Below are positions 1 through 5,492 of a DNA stretch of 7,329 bases, in pieces; position 1 is the stretch's first letter, and each line of letters starts with the position of its first letter. The stretch is taken from positions 1 to 7,329 of the forward strand of contig JACRFG010000007.1 of the NCBI GenBank assembly GCA_016234345.1, read 5' to 3'. This DNA comes from Candidatus Jorgensenbacteria bacterium (GTDB taxonomy: Bacteria > Patescibacteriota > Minisyncoccia > UBA6257 > GWB1-50-10). Made by a program: the position numbers and the translations under genes. Below the pieces are notes generated by a model that made no database searches, was not told where the DNA came from, and saw only the letters and a list, made by a program, of their open reading frames with translations.

Positions 1-224
1 ATCGCCACACGATTCCCCTTTAAAATTTCCACTTTAATATTCTTGGCATAACCAGCCATAGCTTCATCGATAGAATTATCAACCACCTCCCAAATCAAAT
101 GGTGAAGTCCATCGACGCCGGTTGAACCAATATACATACCTGGCCGTTTACGAACCGGCTCTAATCCTTCCAATACGTAAATATCTTTGGCTTGATATGA
201 GGGATTATTTTTAGATTCAGCCAT
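1..224 (-). CDS. gyrB: DNA gyrase subunit B, N-terminal fragment (3' end beyond window)
   Basis: Encodes the start of the ATPase subunit of DNA gyrase, which with GyrA introduces negative supercoils into DNA. The visible 74 codons begin MAESKNNPSYQAKDIYVLEG and continue through the family-diagnostic stretch EPVRKRPGMYIGSTG, then GLHHLIWEVVDNSIDEAMAG. This last part carries the GHKL ATPase N-box, with the Glu and Asn that bind Mg-ATP. The gene runs off the left edge, so only the beginning of the ATPase domain is seen. ParE (topoisomerase IV) shares these motifs, but a single type II B-subunit of the GyrB type is the simplest reading. The ATG is chosen because it gives the normal short GyrB leader. 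No Shine-Dalgarno sequence precedes it, but an A/T-rich -10-like box lies immediately upstream. The terminator of the upstream dedA-like gene separates the two units. Confidence 0.95.
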   Translation of the reverse strand, partial: MAESKNNPSYQAKDIYVLEGLEPVRKRPGMYIGSTGVDGLHHLIWEVVDNSIDEAMAGYAKNIKVEILKGNRVA

Positions 225-230
225 GTTTTT

Positions 231-236
231 TATATA
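231..236 (-). promoter_or_regulatory. Candidate -10 box of gyrB (leaderless transcript)
   Basis: On the minus strand TATATA occupies positions -12 to -7 relative to the gyrB ATG. A start about 7 nt downstream of this hexamer would put the first transcribed base at or next to the initiation codon. No Shine-Dalgarno-like purine tract exists between box and ATG, and no convincing -35 hexamer is seen. The run is simple TA repeat, so the exact register is ambiguous. Confidence rises because rel and parB have boxes at the same spacing. Confidence 0.45.
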
Positions 237-247
237 TAACCGAGAAC

Positions 248-269
248 AAAAATAGCCCGCCTCGGCTAT
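248..269 (-). terminator. Rho-independent terminator of the dedA-like gene
   Basis: Read on the minus strand, the 6-bp stem ATAGCC/GGCTAT encloses a 6-nt loop (GAGGCG) and is followed by a short T run. It lies about 65 nt after the stop of the dedA-like gene and just before the gyrB promoter region. This is the expected place to insulate gyrB from upstream transcription. The stem is short, so efficiency is uncertain. Confidence 0.6.
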
Positions 270-335
270 CTATAATCTAGCATTATTTTATCCTAAAAAC
301 AACTAAAAAAACGATTAAAAAGCCCAATTTATGCC

Positions 336-983
336 TTATTTCATAGTTTTTTTACGCTTCACCAACAACCATATTCCGATTATAAACACGACCACCATAC
401 TTATCGCAAGAAAATAATTGCCAATTTGAGCGATCTCTGTGGCATAAACGCTATACGCTTCACCAAAAGACCAACCAATCAAACCCATCAAAAGAGCTCG
501 AACCGCAGATCCAAAAAATGTCGGCACTAAAAAACCGCGCAAAGGATAGCGTATCAACCCACAACCTAAAGAGACTAAAACATTAGGAACGATGGGTATT
601 GAACGGAGTCCAAAAATAATCCACTCATCAATTGAATGGGAACTAAGTTTTTCACGTACGGCTTCAATTTTATTCCAAGAAACTCCAAATCTCCGACCTA
701 TTTTACGTATAAGCGGTTCACCACCGACATATGCGACAGAATAAATAAGAAACGAGCCGATGGTCAAGCCAAAAGCACCAGGCAAAACTAATCTGAAGAA
801 AAGTGTGACAATAAGTTCCAAAAAATTAGGAGACGCTGGTAAAAGGAAGAAACCTGCGGCCATAAGCGCAATCGATGAAGGAATCGGGGCAATGATCTCT
901 TCGACAATCGCAAGTACAAATACGGCAATCGCGCCGTACTGTTCTACGAATGGCGCAATATTTAACACTAGATCGTTCAACAT
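336..983 (-). CDS. DedA/VTT-domain (SNARE-associated) integral membrane protein
   Basis: A 215-residue polytopic inner-membrane protein of the DedA family, whose members act in lipid translocation (undecaprenyl phosphate or phospholipid flipping) and envelope homeostasis. Family signs are visible in order. The first is an N-terminal hydrophobic segment ending in acidic E28-E29 followed by the re-entrant APIPSS motif (residues 32-37). Next comes a Gly-rich hydrophobic stretch with YSVAYVGGEPLIRK (about 81-94). Then F124-x-x-R127-x-I-P130, matching the conserved F-x-R-x-x-P signature, followed by a Gly-containing re-entrant helix. Two further hydrophobic helices (about 150-175 and 188-208) lead to a basic tail. 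Length is normal for the family. It is divergent from rel across a 127-nt gap and upstream of gyrB, but separated from it by a terminator. No Shine-Dalgarno precedes the ATG and no clear promoter was found. The exact substrate cannot be told from sequence. Confidence 0.85.
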   Translation of the reverse strand: MLNDLVLNIAPFVEQYGAIAVFVLAIVEEIIAPIPSSIALMAAGFFLLPASPNFLELIVTLFFRLVLPGAFGLTIGSFLIYSVAYVGGEPLIRKIGRRFGVSWNKIEAVREKLSSHSIDEWIIFGLRSIPIVPNVLVSLGCGLIRYPLRGFLVPTFFGSAVRALLMGLIGWSFGEAYSVYATEIAQIGNYFLAISMVVVFIIGIWLLVKRKKTMK

Positions 984-1098
984 GGCATTATTTGTTAGTT
1001 AGTCGTAGTTTCACAATAACATAAGAGCCTAATTCCACAACAATAAATTGCATTTAGAGACACCTATCCTTCCTCTCCACTAAAAAAGAAAACGGGCT

Positions 1099-1104
1099 TA
1101 CAAT
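1099..1104 (+). promoter_or_regulatory. Candidate -10 box of rel (leaderless transcript)
   Basis: TACAAT lies at -12 to -7 relative to the rel ATG, so transcription would be expected to start at the A of the ATG. The sequence between them (ATAAAG) has no Shine-Dalgarno match. A -35 hexamer at 17-nt spacing is not recognisable. The spacing is the same as for the candidate boxes of gyrB and parB. Confidence 0.5.
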
Positions 1105-1110
1105 ATAAAG

Positions 1111-2811
1111 ATGACCATGCCTAAATGGCTTGAAATCTATAACGTTGCCAGTCTGCCACAAAAAGCCTACATATTCGCAGAAGAGGCTCATAAAGACGCT
1201 AAAAGAGCAAATGGCGACCCTTATATCACCCACTGCCTGACCGTTGCCGAAACCGTGGCCAACTGGCGTCTTGATGAATCGTCAATCGCAGCCGCCTTGC
1301 TCCATGATGTAGTGGAAGATACTAAATACACCCACAAAGAAATAGAAAAAATGTTTGGGCAGGAAGTTGCTTTTCTTGTCGATGGACTAACCAAACTCGA
1401 CACGATCCAATATCCCAAAAAGGATCCCAATATTGAAAATCTCCGCAAACTCATTGTCTCGTTCAGTAAAGATCTACGTGTAATCATTATTAAACTAGCC
1501 GACCGTCTTCATAACATGCAGACACTTCAATATCTGCCCAGAGAACGCCAACAAGCATTGGCTTGGGAAACCACCGAAATATACGCGCCGCTCGCCTACC
1601 GCTTGGGAATGCAAAAGCTTTCCGGCGAACTCGAGGATTTAGCATTCCCCTATCTCTATCCAGAAGAATACGAATGGCTTATCGATAACGTGACCGAACT
1701 CTACGAGGAACGCCAAGCCTACGGCGAAAAGATAAAACCAACGGTAGCCAAACTTCTTGAAAGTCATAATATAAAAACCAGCCAAATAGATTCTCGAGCC
1801 AAACGTTACTCCAGTCTCTATAAAAAACTTCTCCGATACGACATGCAGCTAGATAAAATTTATGACCTCGTGGCTATGCGCATTATCGTAAACACTGTTG
1901 AAGAATGCTATACGGTACTCGGTATTATCCACCAAGAATGGTCGCCCTTGCCCGGCCGTATAAAAGACTACATTGCACGGCCTAAACCTAATGGCTATCG
2001 AAGTTTACACACCACCGTATTCTGTACCGATCATAAAATAACCGAATTCCAAATACGGACCCAAGAAATGCACGAGGAAGATGAACTCGGAATCGCTGCT
2101 CACTGGGCATATCAACAAATCAAAAGTTCCAAAGAGCATGCGCGGAACTGGCTAGGAGTCCGAAGCCGACGCGAACTTCTTTGGATCGAACAGCTGCGAA
2201 ACTGGCAAAAAGCTTTCACCAACCAAAAAGATTTTATCGAATCGCTCAAAATAGATTTCTTTAAGGACCGTATTTTTGTTATAACGCCCCACAATGACGT
2301 AGTTGATCTGCCAACCGGTGCAACGCCTATAGATTTTGCCTATCAAATTCACAGTGATGTCGGTAATGCTTGCGTGGGCGCCAAAATCAACGGCAAAATT
2401 GTACCCTTGGACTACGAACTACAGTCAGGCGATTTGGTTGAAATAATCACGCAACGCGGACGAAAACCTTCAAAAGATTGGCTCAGATTTGCCAAAACAT
2501 CTCTGGCCAAAAAACAAATACGGAGCGCTCTCCAAGATAAAGATCATAACCTTGATAAAAAAGATGAATCACACATTGAATTCAAAATAGTAAACGAAGA
2601 TCGGCCCGGCTATCTAAAAGACATAACCGCGGCTTTCGGAGATTTAAAAATCAACATCACACATCTTACGAGTACAACCGATCATCGACATAAATTTTCG
2701 AGTGTGACAGCCAAATGCGAACCTATTTCTAAGGACAGACTCGAAAGAGCATTAGTCAAAATAAAGAAAATACCCGGCACCCGCGAAATAAGTTATAAAT
2801 TTAACCGTTAA
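1111..2811 (+). CDS. rel: Bifunctional (p)ppGpp synthetase/hydrolase, RelA/SpoT family, short form
   Basis: Makes and degrades the alarmone (p)ppGpp in the cytoplasm, setting the stringent response. The N-terminal HD hydrolase domain (about 20-180) keeps its catalytic set: R32, H41, H65-D66, E69-D70, D131 and N135. The synthetase domain (about 215-335) keeps R229, K231, S235, K239, D252, the PGRIKDYIARPKPNGYRSLH block (281-300, with Y296 for guanine stacking) and E312 in TEFQIRT. Both activities are therefore predicted to be intact. A TGS domain (about 388-450) and a C-terminal ACT domain (about 489-566) follow. At 566 residues the protein is much shorter than the usual 700-750. Only about 38 residues join TGS to ACT, so most of the helical domain and the conserved-cysteine/zinc-finger domain are missing. 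Start: ATG at 1111 directly after a -10-like box; a second in-frame ATG is two codons later. SpoT or RelA are alternative names, but the intact HD and synthetase domains favour bifunctional Rel. Confidence 0.95.
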   Translation: MTMPKWLEIYNVASLPQKAYIFAEEAHKDAKRANGDPYITHCLTVAETVANWRLDESSIAAALLHDVVEDTKYTHKEIEKMFGQEVAFLVDGLTKLDTIQYPKKDPNIENLRKLIVSFSKDLRVIIIKLADRLHNMQTLQYLPRERQQALAWETTEIYAPLAYRLGMQKLSGELEDLAFPYLYPEEYEWLIDNVTELYEERQAYGEKIKPTVAKLLESHNIKTSQIDSRAKRYSSLYKKLLRYDMQLDKIYDLVAMRIIVNTVEECYTVLGIIHQEWSPLPGRIKDYIARPKPNGYRSLHTTVFCTDHKITEFQIRTQEMHEEDELGIAAHWAYQQIKSSKEHARNWLGVRSRRELLWIEQLRNWQKAFTNQKDFIESLKIDFFKDRIFVITPHNDVVDLPTGATPIDFAYQIHSDVGNACVGAKINGKIVPLDYELQSGDLVEIITQRGRKPSKDWLRFAKTSLAKKQIRSALQDKDHNLDKKDESHIEFKIVNEDRPGYLKDITAAFGDLKINITHLTSTTDHRHKFSSVTAKCEPISKDRLERALVKIKKIPGTREISYKFNR

Positions 2812-2817
2812 AAACGG
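2805..2817. terminator. Weak hairpin at the 3' end of rel
   Basis: CCGTT-AAA-AACGG forms a 5-bp hairpin overlapping the rel stop codon (2809-2811). No T run follows on the plus strand, so it is a poor intrinsic terminator for rel. A second small inverted repeat, GTAGA/TCTAC, follows at about 2821-2832. The 49-nt gap between the convergent rel and parB genes holds nothing stronger. Confidence 0.2.
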
Positions 2818-2860
2818 CTTGTAGAAATCTACTAGGATTTATTGATCTATTATTGTCTCG

Positions 2861-3955
2861 CTAATCGTTTACATCACCCAATAAATTGTCGATGATATTT
2901 TGCCATTCTTCATTTGAATAAAAATGAACCACAACTTTACCGCGGTCTCCGTGTTTAACCACTTTGACCGGAGCCCCGAGTTTTTCTTCAAATTTGTTCT
3001 CCCAGTAACGTACCTGCGGGTCATGAGATACTAAAGCTTTTTGACGCAGTTCTCGTACCGTTGATTTTTTATCTAAAAGCTCTTTAAAAAGTTCCGTTTG
3101 CTTTATGTTATCCATGCTCAAAAGAGCACGAGCCTGAGATTCGCTGATTTTACCCTGGCTTAAAGCCACTTGGATATCGCCAGGCAAATTAAGAAGGCGC
3201 ATTGCATTGGCTACAACCTCTCGGCTCTTCCCAACCCTAGTTGCGATCTCCCGCTGAGTCAATCCGAATTCGTCCTGAAGTCTACTATAAGCTTTAGCTG
3301 CTTCTAAAACGTTTAAATTACTTCTCTGGATATTTTCGATGAGAGCCATCTCGAGTTTAGCCCGTTCGAGATCAACGGTTTTTACAATAGCCGGCACCCG
3401 TTCAAGCCCCACCCGTTTAGCAGCCAATAATCTTCGTTCGCCGGCTATAAGCTGATACTCAACGTATGTACCGACTTCCGTTTCCTTTACAGACTTCGAT
3501 ACAACTAAAGGCTGCAGTATCCCAAACTCTCTTATTGATTGGGCTAATTCTTCGATACCTTCCGGATTAAATTCGTGCCTCGGTTGATACGGATTTGGCT
3601 TAATTTTATCTACTTCAATATGAAAAATAGATTCGCTGGGAGTGAAATCTTTCTTGGGCTGGTGGATCGGCGGATACACCTTCCACGCATGAGTTGTATA
3701 ACGAATCGAGTCTTCAGTAAAAGTACCGGAAGGTTCGTTAGGCAACGGTTCGGGATGAAAAGCTTGAGGCGTATAAGAGATCGGATGACTTTTACTCTCA
3801 TAAGTCTTGGGAGATGTTGACGATTGCGACACGGGCGGAGTCCTAGGAGAAAAAATCGGCGCGGGCGAAGAATTGGATGACACCGCACGGTTAACCTCGG
3901 TTTGAACGCTAGTATTCTTTTTTGGAATCAAGGCCTCTAAGCCGCGACCGGACAT
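2861..3955 (-). CDS. parB: Chromosome-partitioning protein ParB (Spo0J/KorB family) with long N-terminal linker
   Basis: A CTP-dependent DNA clamp that loads at parS centromere sites and works with ParA in origin segregation. The N-terminus MSGRGLEALIP is the conserved ParA-interaction motif. Residues about 12-108 are Pro/Ser/Thr-rich and look disordered, much longer than the usual short linker. The ParB/Srx N-domain (about 110-215) includes NPYQPR (121-126), the CTP-binding GERRLLAA box (172-179) and ENIQRSNLNVLEAA (207-220). A helix-turn-helix follows (LTQREIATRVGKSREVVANA, 232-251), then the ISESQARALL region. The C-terminal dimerisation domain (about 310-362) begins VRYWENKFEEKLG. It is transcribed in the same direction as parA but starts 416 nt downstream of it, with its own -10-like box at -12 to -7. 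The in-frame ATG at 3955 is preferred because it starts the conserved motif; another ATG at 3960 is out of frame. It ends with TAG. Confidence 0.95.
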   Translation of the reverse strand: MSGRGLEALIPKKNTSVQTEVNRAVSSNSSPAPIFSPRTPPVSQSSTSPKTYESKSHPISYTPQAFHPEPLPNEPSGTFTEDSIRYTTHAWKVYPPIHQPKKDFTPSESIFHIEVDKIKPNPYQPRHEFNPEGIEELAQSIREFGILQPLVVSKSVKETEVGTYVEYQLIAGERRLLAAKRVGLERVPAIVKTVDLERAKLEMALIENIQRSNLNVLEAAKAYSRLQDEFGLTQREIATRVGKSREVVANAMRLLNLPGDIQVALSQGKISESQARALLSMDNIKQTELFKELLDKKSTVRELRQKALVSHDPQVRYWENKFEEKLGAPVKVVKHGDRGKVVVHFYSNEEWQNIIDNLLGDVND

Positions 3956-3961
3956 ACCATA

Positions 3962-3967
3962 ATTTTA
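3962..3967 (-). promoter_or_regulatory. Candidate -10 box of parB (leaderless transcript)
   Basis: On the minus strand TAAAAT lies at -12 to -7 relative to the parB ATG, the same distance as the boxes before rel and gyrB. The predicted start is at or next to the ATG. The sequence in between contains no Shine-Dalgarno. The presumed -35 region is an uninformative T-rich stretch (TTCTTT). Confidence 0.45.
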
Positions 3968-4004
3968 CTCTAAAAATTTCTTAAAAAGAAGCTATTTTTT
4001 GGCT

Positions 4005-4094
4005 TCAATTTCCACGTATATGTAAAGATTTTAAGCGTTCATAAAAACAATAAAACAGAGGCGCGATAGTCCTGTCGTAGATCAATTTCTTCAT
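4005..4094 (-). CDS. Possible small or remnant ORF between parA and parB (29 codons)
   Basis: On the minus strand an ATG at 4094-4092 opens a 29-codon frame, starting MKKLIYDRTIAPLF and ending HIRGN, that closes with TGA. The same frame is open upstream for 25 further codons to 4169, giving protein-like sequence such as FELLFLIINHQENLLEDLN. It is interrupted by TAG at 4170-4172 and again by TAG at 4182-4184. Before these is an ATG (4190-4188) with AGAGGA directly in front, too close to be an ideal ribosome site. TAG ends parB, so reassigned TAG is unlikely. It may be a decayed gene, a very small protein, or chance; I do not recognise the product. Confidence 0.2.
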   Translation of the reverse strand: MKKLIYDRTIAPLFYCFYERLKSLHIRGN

Positions 4095-4208
4095 GTTTAA
4101 ATCTTCGAGTAAATTTTCTTGATGATTAATAATAAGAAAGAGCAACTCGAAAGTACGAAGTGTTATGTTCTACGAAAAGATCTAACGCATTCCTCTGTTA
4201 TATTGAAA

Positions 4209-4222
4209 ACGTACACGTACGT
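4209..4222. repeat. Near-palindrome ACGTAC-AC-GTACGT
   Basis: Perfect 6-bp inverted arms ACGTAC and GTACGT flank a 2-nt centre. The left arm is also directly repeated in tandem (4209-4214 and 4215-4220). The site sits between the two partition genes. It shares only the core CACGT with canonical parS, so a role as ParB site or operator is speculative. Confidence 0.35.
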
Positions 4223-4354
4223 AGCTTGCGGCCAAATTACGACGATGACGAAATTTGTCTCATGCCGGCCGGACACTTGACTCATCCCGTACAAACATTT
4301 TCATTTGGATACAAAACCGGAAACAATCATAACATCTAAAAAACAAATATCAAC

Positions 4355-4363
4355 TGTGGATAA
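4355..4363 (-). promoter_or_regulatory. Perfect DnaA-box match (TTATCCACA on the minus strand)
   Basis: The 9-mer TGTGGATAA on the plus strand is the exact complement of the consensus DnaA box. It lies in A/T-rich sequence 8 bp beyond the parA stop codon. I found no second box at consensus or near-consensus in this intergenic region, so a functional origin cluster is not supported. A single box could be chance or a DnaA-titration/regulatory site. Confidence 0.4.
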
Positions 4364-4371
4364 CCCAATTA

Positions 4372-5190
4372 TTATACTTGGATAATAGGAACTTCTGGTT
4401 TTTGAGCTTGAGATTCAGTTTCACTGGGTTGTTCTAAGTCTCCAACAATCTCTTTAGCTAATCTTTCATAGGCTAAAGCGCCAGAACTCTGAGGAGCATA
4501 AAGCATGATCGGTTTACGCACATGTGGTGCTTCAGCCAAAGCAACCGAACGCGGTATTTCAACATCAAAAACCCGGTATGGAAAACGTCGCCTGACTTCT
4601 TTTGCGATTTCCCGCGATAATTTCTCGCGTTTATCATACATTGTGAGTACCGCCCCCACTACTTTTAAAGGGTGTTCAAGATTGGTTTTTACAAGTTCAA
4701 TAGTATTCAAAAGCTGATCTAAACCCTCGAGACTTAAATATTCGCATTGTATCGGAATCAAAACTTCATCGGCCGCAAGAAGACCGTTGATTGTGAGAAG
4801 ATTCAGACTAGGTCCGAGATCAACAAGTATAAAATCATAGCGTGGTCGCATTAGATCAACAAATTTCCGGAGATACAATTCACGATCAGGCAGATTCACC
4901 AGCTCAATCAAAGCACCGGCAAGATCAGCCGAAGCCGGTACCATCTCAAAATTGGACAGATAGGTTGGCTTAATAGCATTAATCGGCTCTTGATTGGCAA
5001 GAAGAATGTGATAAATAGTTTCATGAGGAGCATGCATTACACCAACTCCCACTGTAGCGTTGAACTGCGGGTCGAAATCAATGAGCAAAGTCTTCTTGCT
5101 CTGCATAGCAAGGTAAGCCGATAAATTCATCGCTGTGGTGGTTTTTCCAACTCCTCCTTTTTGATTACAGATTGCAATAACGCGAGCCAT
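4372..5190 (-). CDS. parA: Chromosome-partitioning ATPase ParA (Soj/MinD superfamily)
   Basis: A cytoplasmic/nucleoid-bound ATPase that forms the gradient moving ParB-bound centromere DNA. Its 272 residues are normal for a chromosomal ParA without an N-terminal HTH. The deviant Walker A is CNQKGGVGKTTTAMNL (8-23, signature K11 and catalytic K16). Walker A' is D38-F-D40-P-Q-F-N, where the usual DPQGN has Phe in place of Gly. Walker B is ILVDLGPSLNLLTING (121-136, D124), where most homologues read CPPS or APPS. The DNA-binding C-terminal part contains TMYDKREKLSREIAKEV (183-199) and the LAEAPHVRKPIMLYAPQSSG block. The last 20 residues are a Gln/Pro/Ser/Glu tail. The ATG is preceded by a purine tract (GAGGTAGGG at -17 to -9), so this gene may use a leadered mRNA. 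A possible GATAAT -10 lies on the minus strand at 5219-5224. It is divergent from tRNA-Leu. Confidence 0.95.
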   Translation of the reverse strand: MARVIAICNQKGGVGKTTTAMNLSAYLAMQSKKTLLIDFDPQFNATVGVGVMHAPHETIYHILLANQEPINAIKPTYLSNFEMVPASADLAGALIELVNLPDRELYLRKFVDLMRPRYDFILVDLGPSLNLLTINGLLAADEVLIPIQCEYLSLEGLDQLLNTIELVKTNLEHPLKVVGAVLTMYDKREKLSREIAKEVRRRFPYRVFDVEIPRSVALAEAPHVRKPIMLYAPQSSGALAYERLAKEIVGDLEQPSETESQAQKPEVPIIQV

Positions 5191-5236
5191 TATCTTTACC
5201 CTACCTCTTTTTTATGTCATTATCAATAACATTACC

Positions 5237-5320
5237 GCCCGGGTGGCGGAATTGGCAGACGCGCAGGACTCAAAATCCTGTGATCGCAAGGTCATGTGGG
5301 TTCGACCCCCACCCCGGGCA
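5237..5320 (+). tRNA. tRNA-Leu, anticodon CAA
   Basis: Class II cloverleaf read directly. The acceptor stem is GCCCGGG (5237-5243) with CCCGGGC (5313-5319). The anticodon stem CAGGA/TCCTG encloses loop CTCAAAA, with anticodon CAA at 5271-5273 reading UUG. The long variable arm is TGATC-GCAA-GGTCA (5281-5294). The T arm is GTGGG-TTCGACC-CCCAC. The long variable arm with this anticodon fits Leu. A discriminator A (5320) is followed by CA rather than CCA, so CCA must be added after transcription. An ORF predicted across this locus is spurious. Confidence 0.97.
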
Positions 5321-5351
5321 CAGATAGAAACTTCTCGTTCGGACAGAGCCG

Positions 5352-5402
5352 CGCCGCAAAGCGGCGGGCAGGTAAGACAGACCTGCCGACGGGCAGGCAG
5401 GG
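5352..5402 (+). repeat. GC-rich cluster of alternative hairpins after tRNA-Leu
   Basis: Three potential stems are packed together: CGCCGC-AAA-GCGGCG (5352-5366), GGCAGGT-AAGACAG-ACCTGCC (5367-5387), and CCTGCC-GACG-GGCAGG (5382-5397). The last two share the CCTGCC strand (5382-5387), so they are mutually exclusive. The stretch is far more GC-rich than its surroundings. No T run follows, so it is not itself a standard terminator. It may be a dispersed repeat of the genome, a processing signal for the tRNA precursor, or a conformational switch; sequence alone does not decide. Confidence 0.5.
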
Positions 5403-5437
5403 ATTCCTTTCACACCCACAAATTTGATTCGATTATA

Positions 5438-5468
5438 AGAAAATGCTATCTTAAAGATAGCATTTTCT
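5438..5468 (+). terminator. Long A/T-rich hairpin, probable terminator after tRNA-Leu
   Basis: A perfect 15-bp inverted repeat (5438-5452 with 5454-5468) is centred on a single A. Its inner part is TGCTATCTT/AAGATAGCA and its outer part is an A tract paired with a T tract (TTTTCT). Such A-tract/T-tract hairpins act in both directions as intrinsic terminators. It lies between tRNA-Leu and the ribosome-binding site of the lipoprotein gene, only 9 nt before the SD. A TATAAG at 5434-5439 overlaps its left foot and could be a -10 element of the next gene. Confidence 0.6.
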
Positions 5469-5492
5469 ATAAACATGTAAGGAGATTGGGAA

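Larger units (their letters stand above)
3956..4371. other. 416-nt parA-parB intergenic region
   Basis: Chromosomal parA and parB usually overlap or nearly touch, so this spacer is long. It holds the parB promoter at its left end, a degenerate small reading frame on the minus strand (4005-4190), a 14-nt near-palindrome (4209-4222), the 8-bp palindrome CCGGCCGG (4265-4272) and a perfect DnaA-box match (4355-4363) 8 bp beyond the parA stop codon. I found no match to the canonical parS sequence. No tRNA or recognisable structured RNA was seen, and no long ORF in any frame. Confidence 0.6.

Noticed and set aside
760..1002. 80-codon plus-strand ORF opposite the dedA-like gene
   Set aside because: It is antisense to a clear membrane-protein gene, low-complexity Lys/Ser/Ala-rich, and without a ribosome site.
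3575..3888. Overlapping ORFs within parB on both strands
   Set aside because: They are shadow frames of the Pro/Ser-rich linker region of parB, with Arg/Leu-rich composition typical of antisense or shifted frames.
4170..4184. TAG as a reassigned sense codon
   Set aside because: parB terminates at TAG exactly at the expected C-terminus, and the other core genes have no internal TAG, so a decayed frame is the simpler explanation.
3956..4371. Replication origin in the parA-parB gap
   Set aside because: Only one DnaA box is present, there is no clear unwinding element, and the plus strand is C-richer than G on both sides by eye, so no skew switch supports an origin here.
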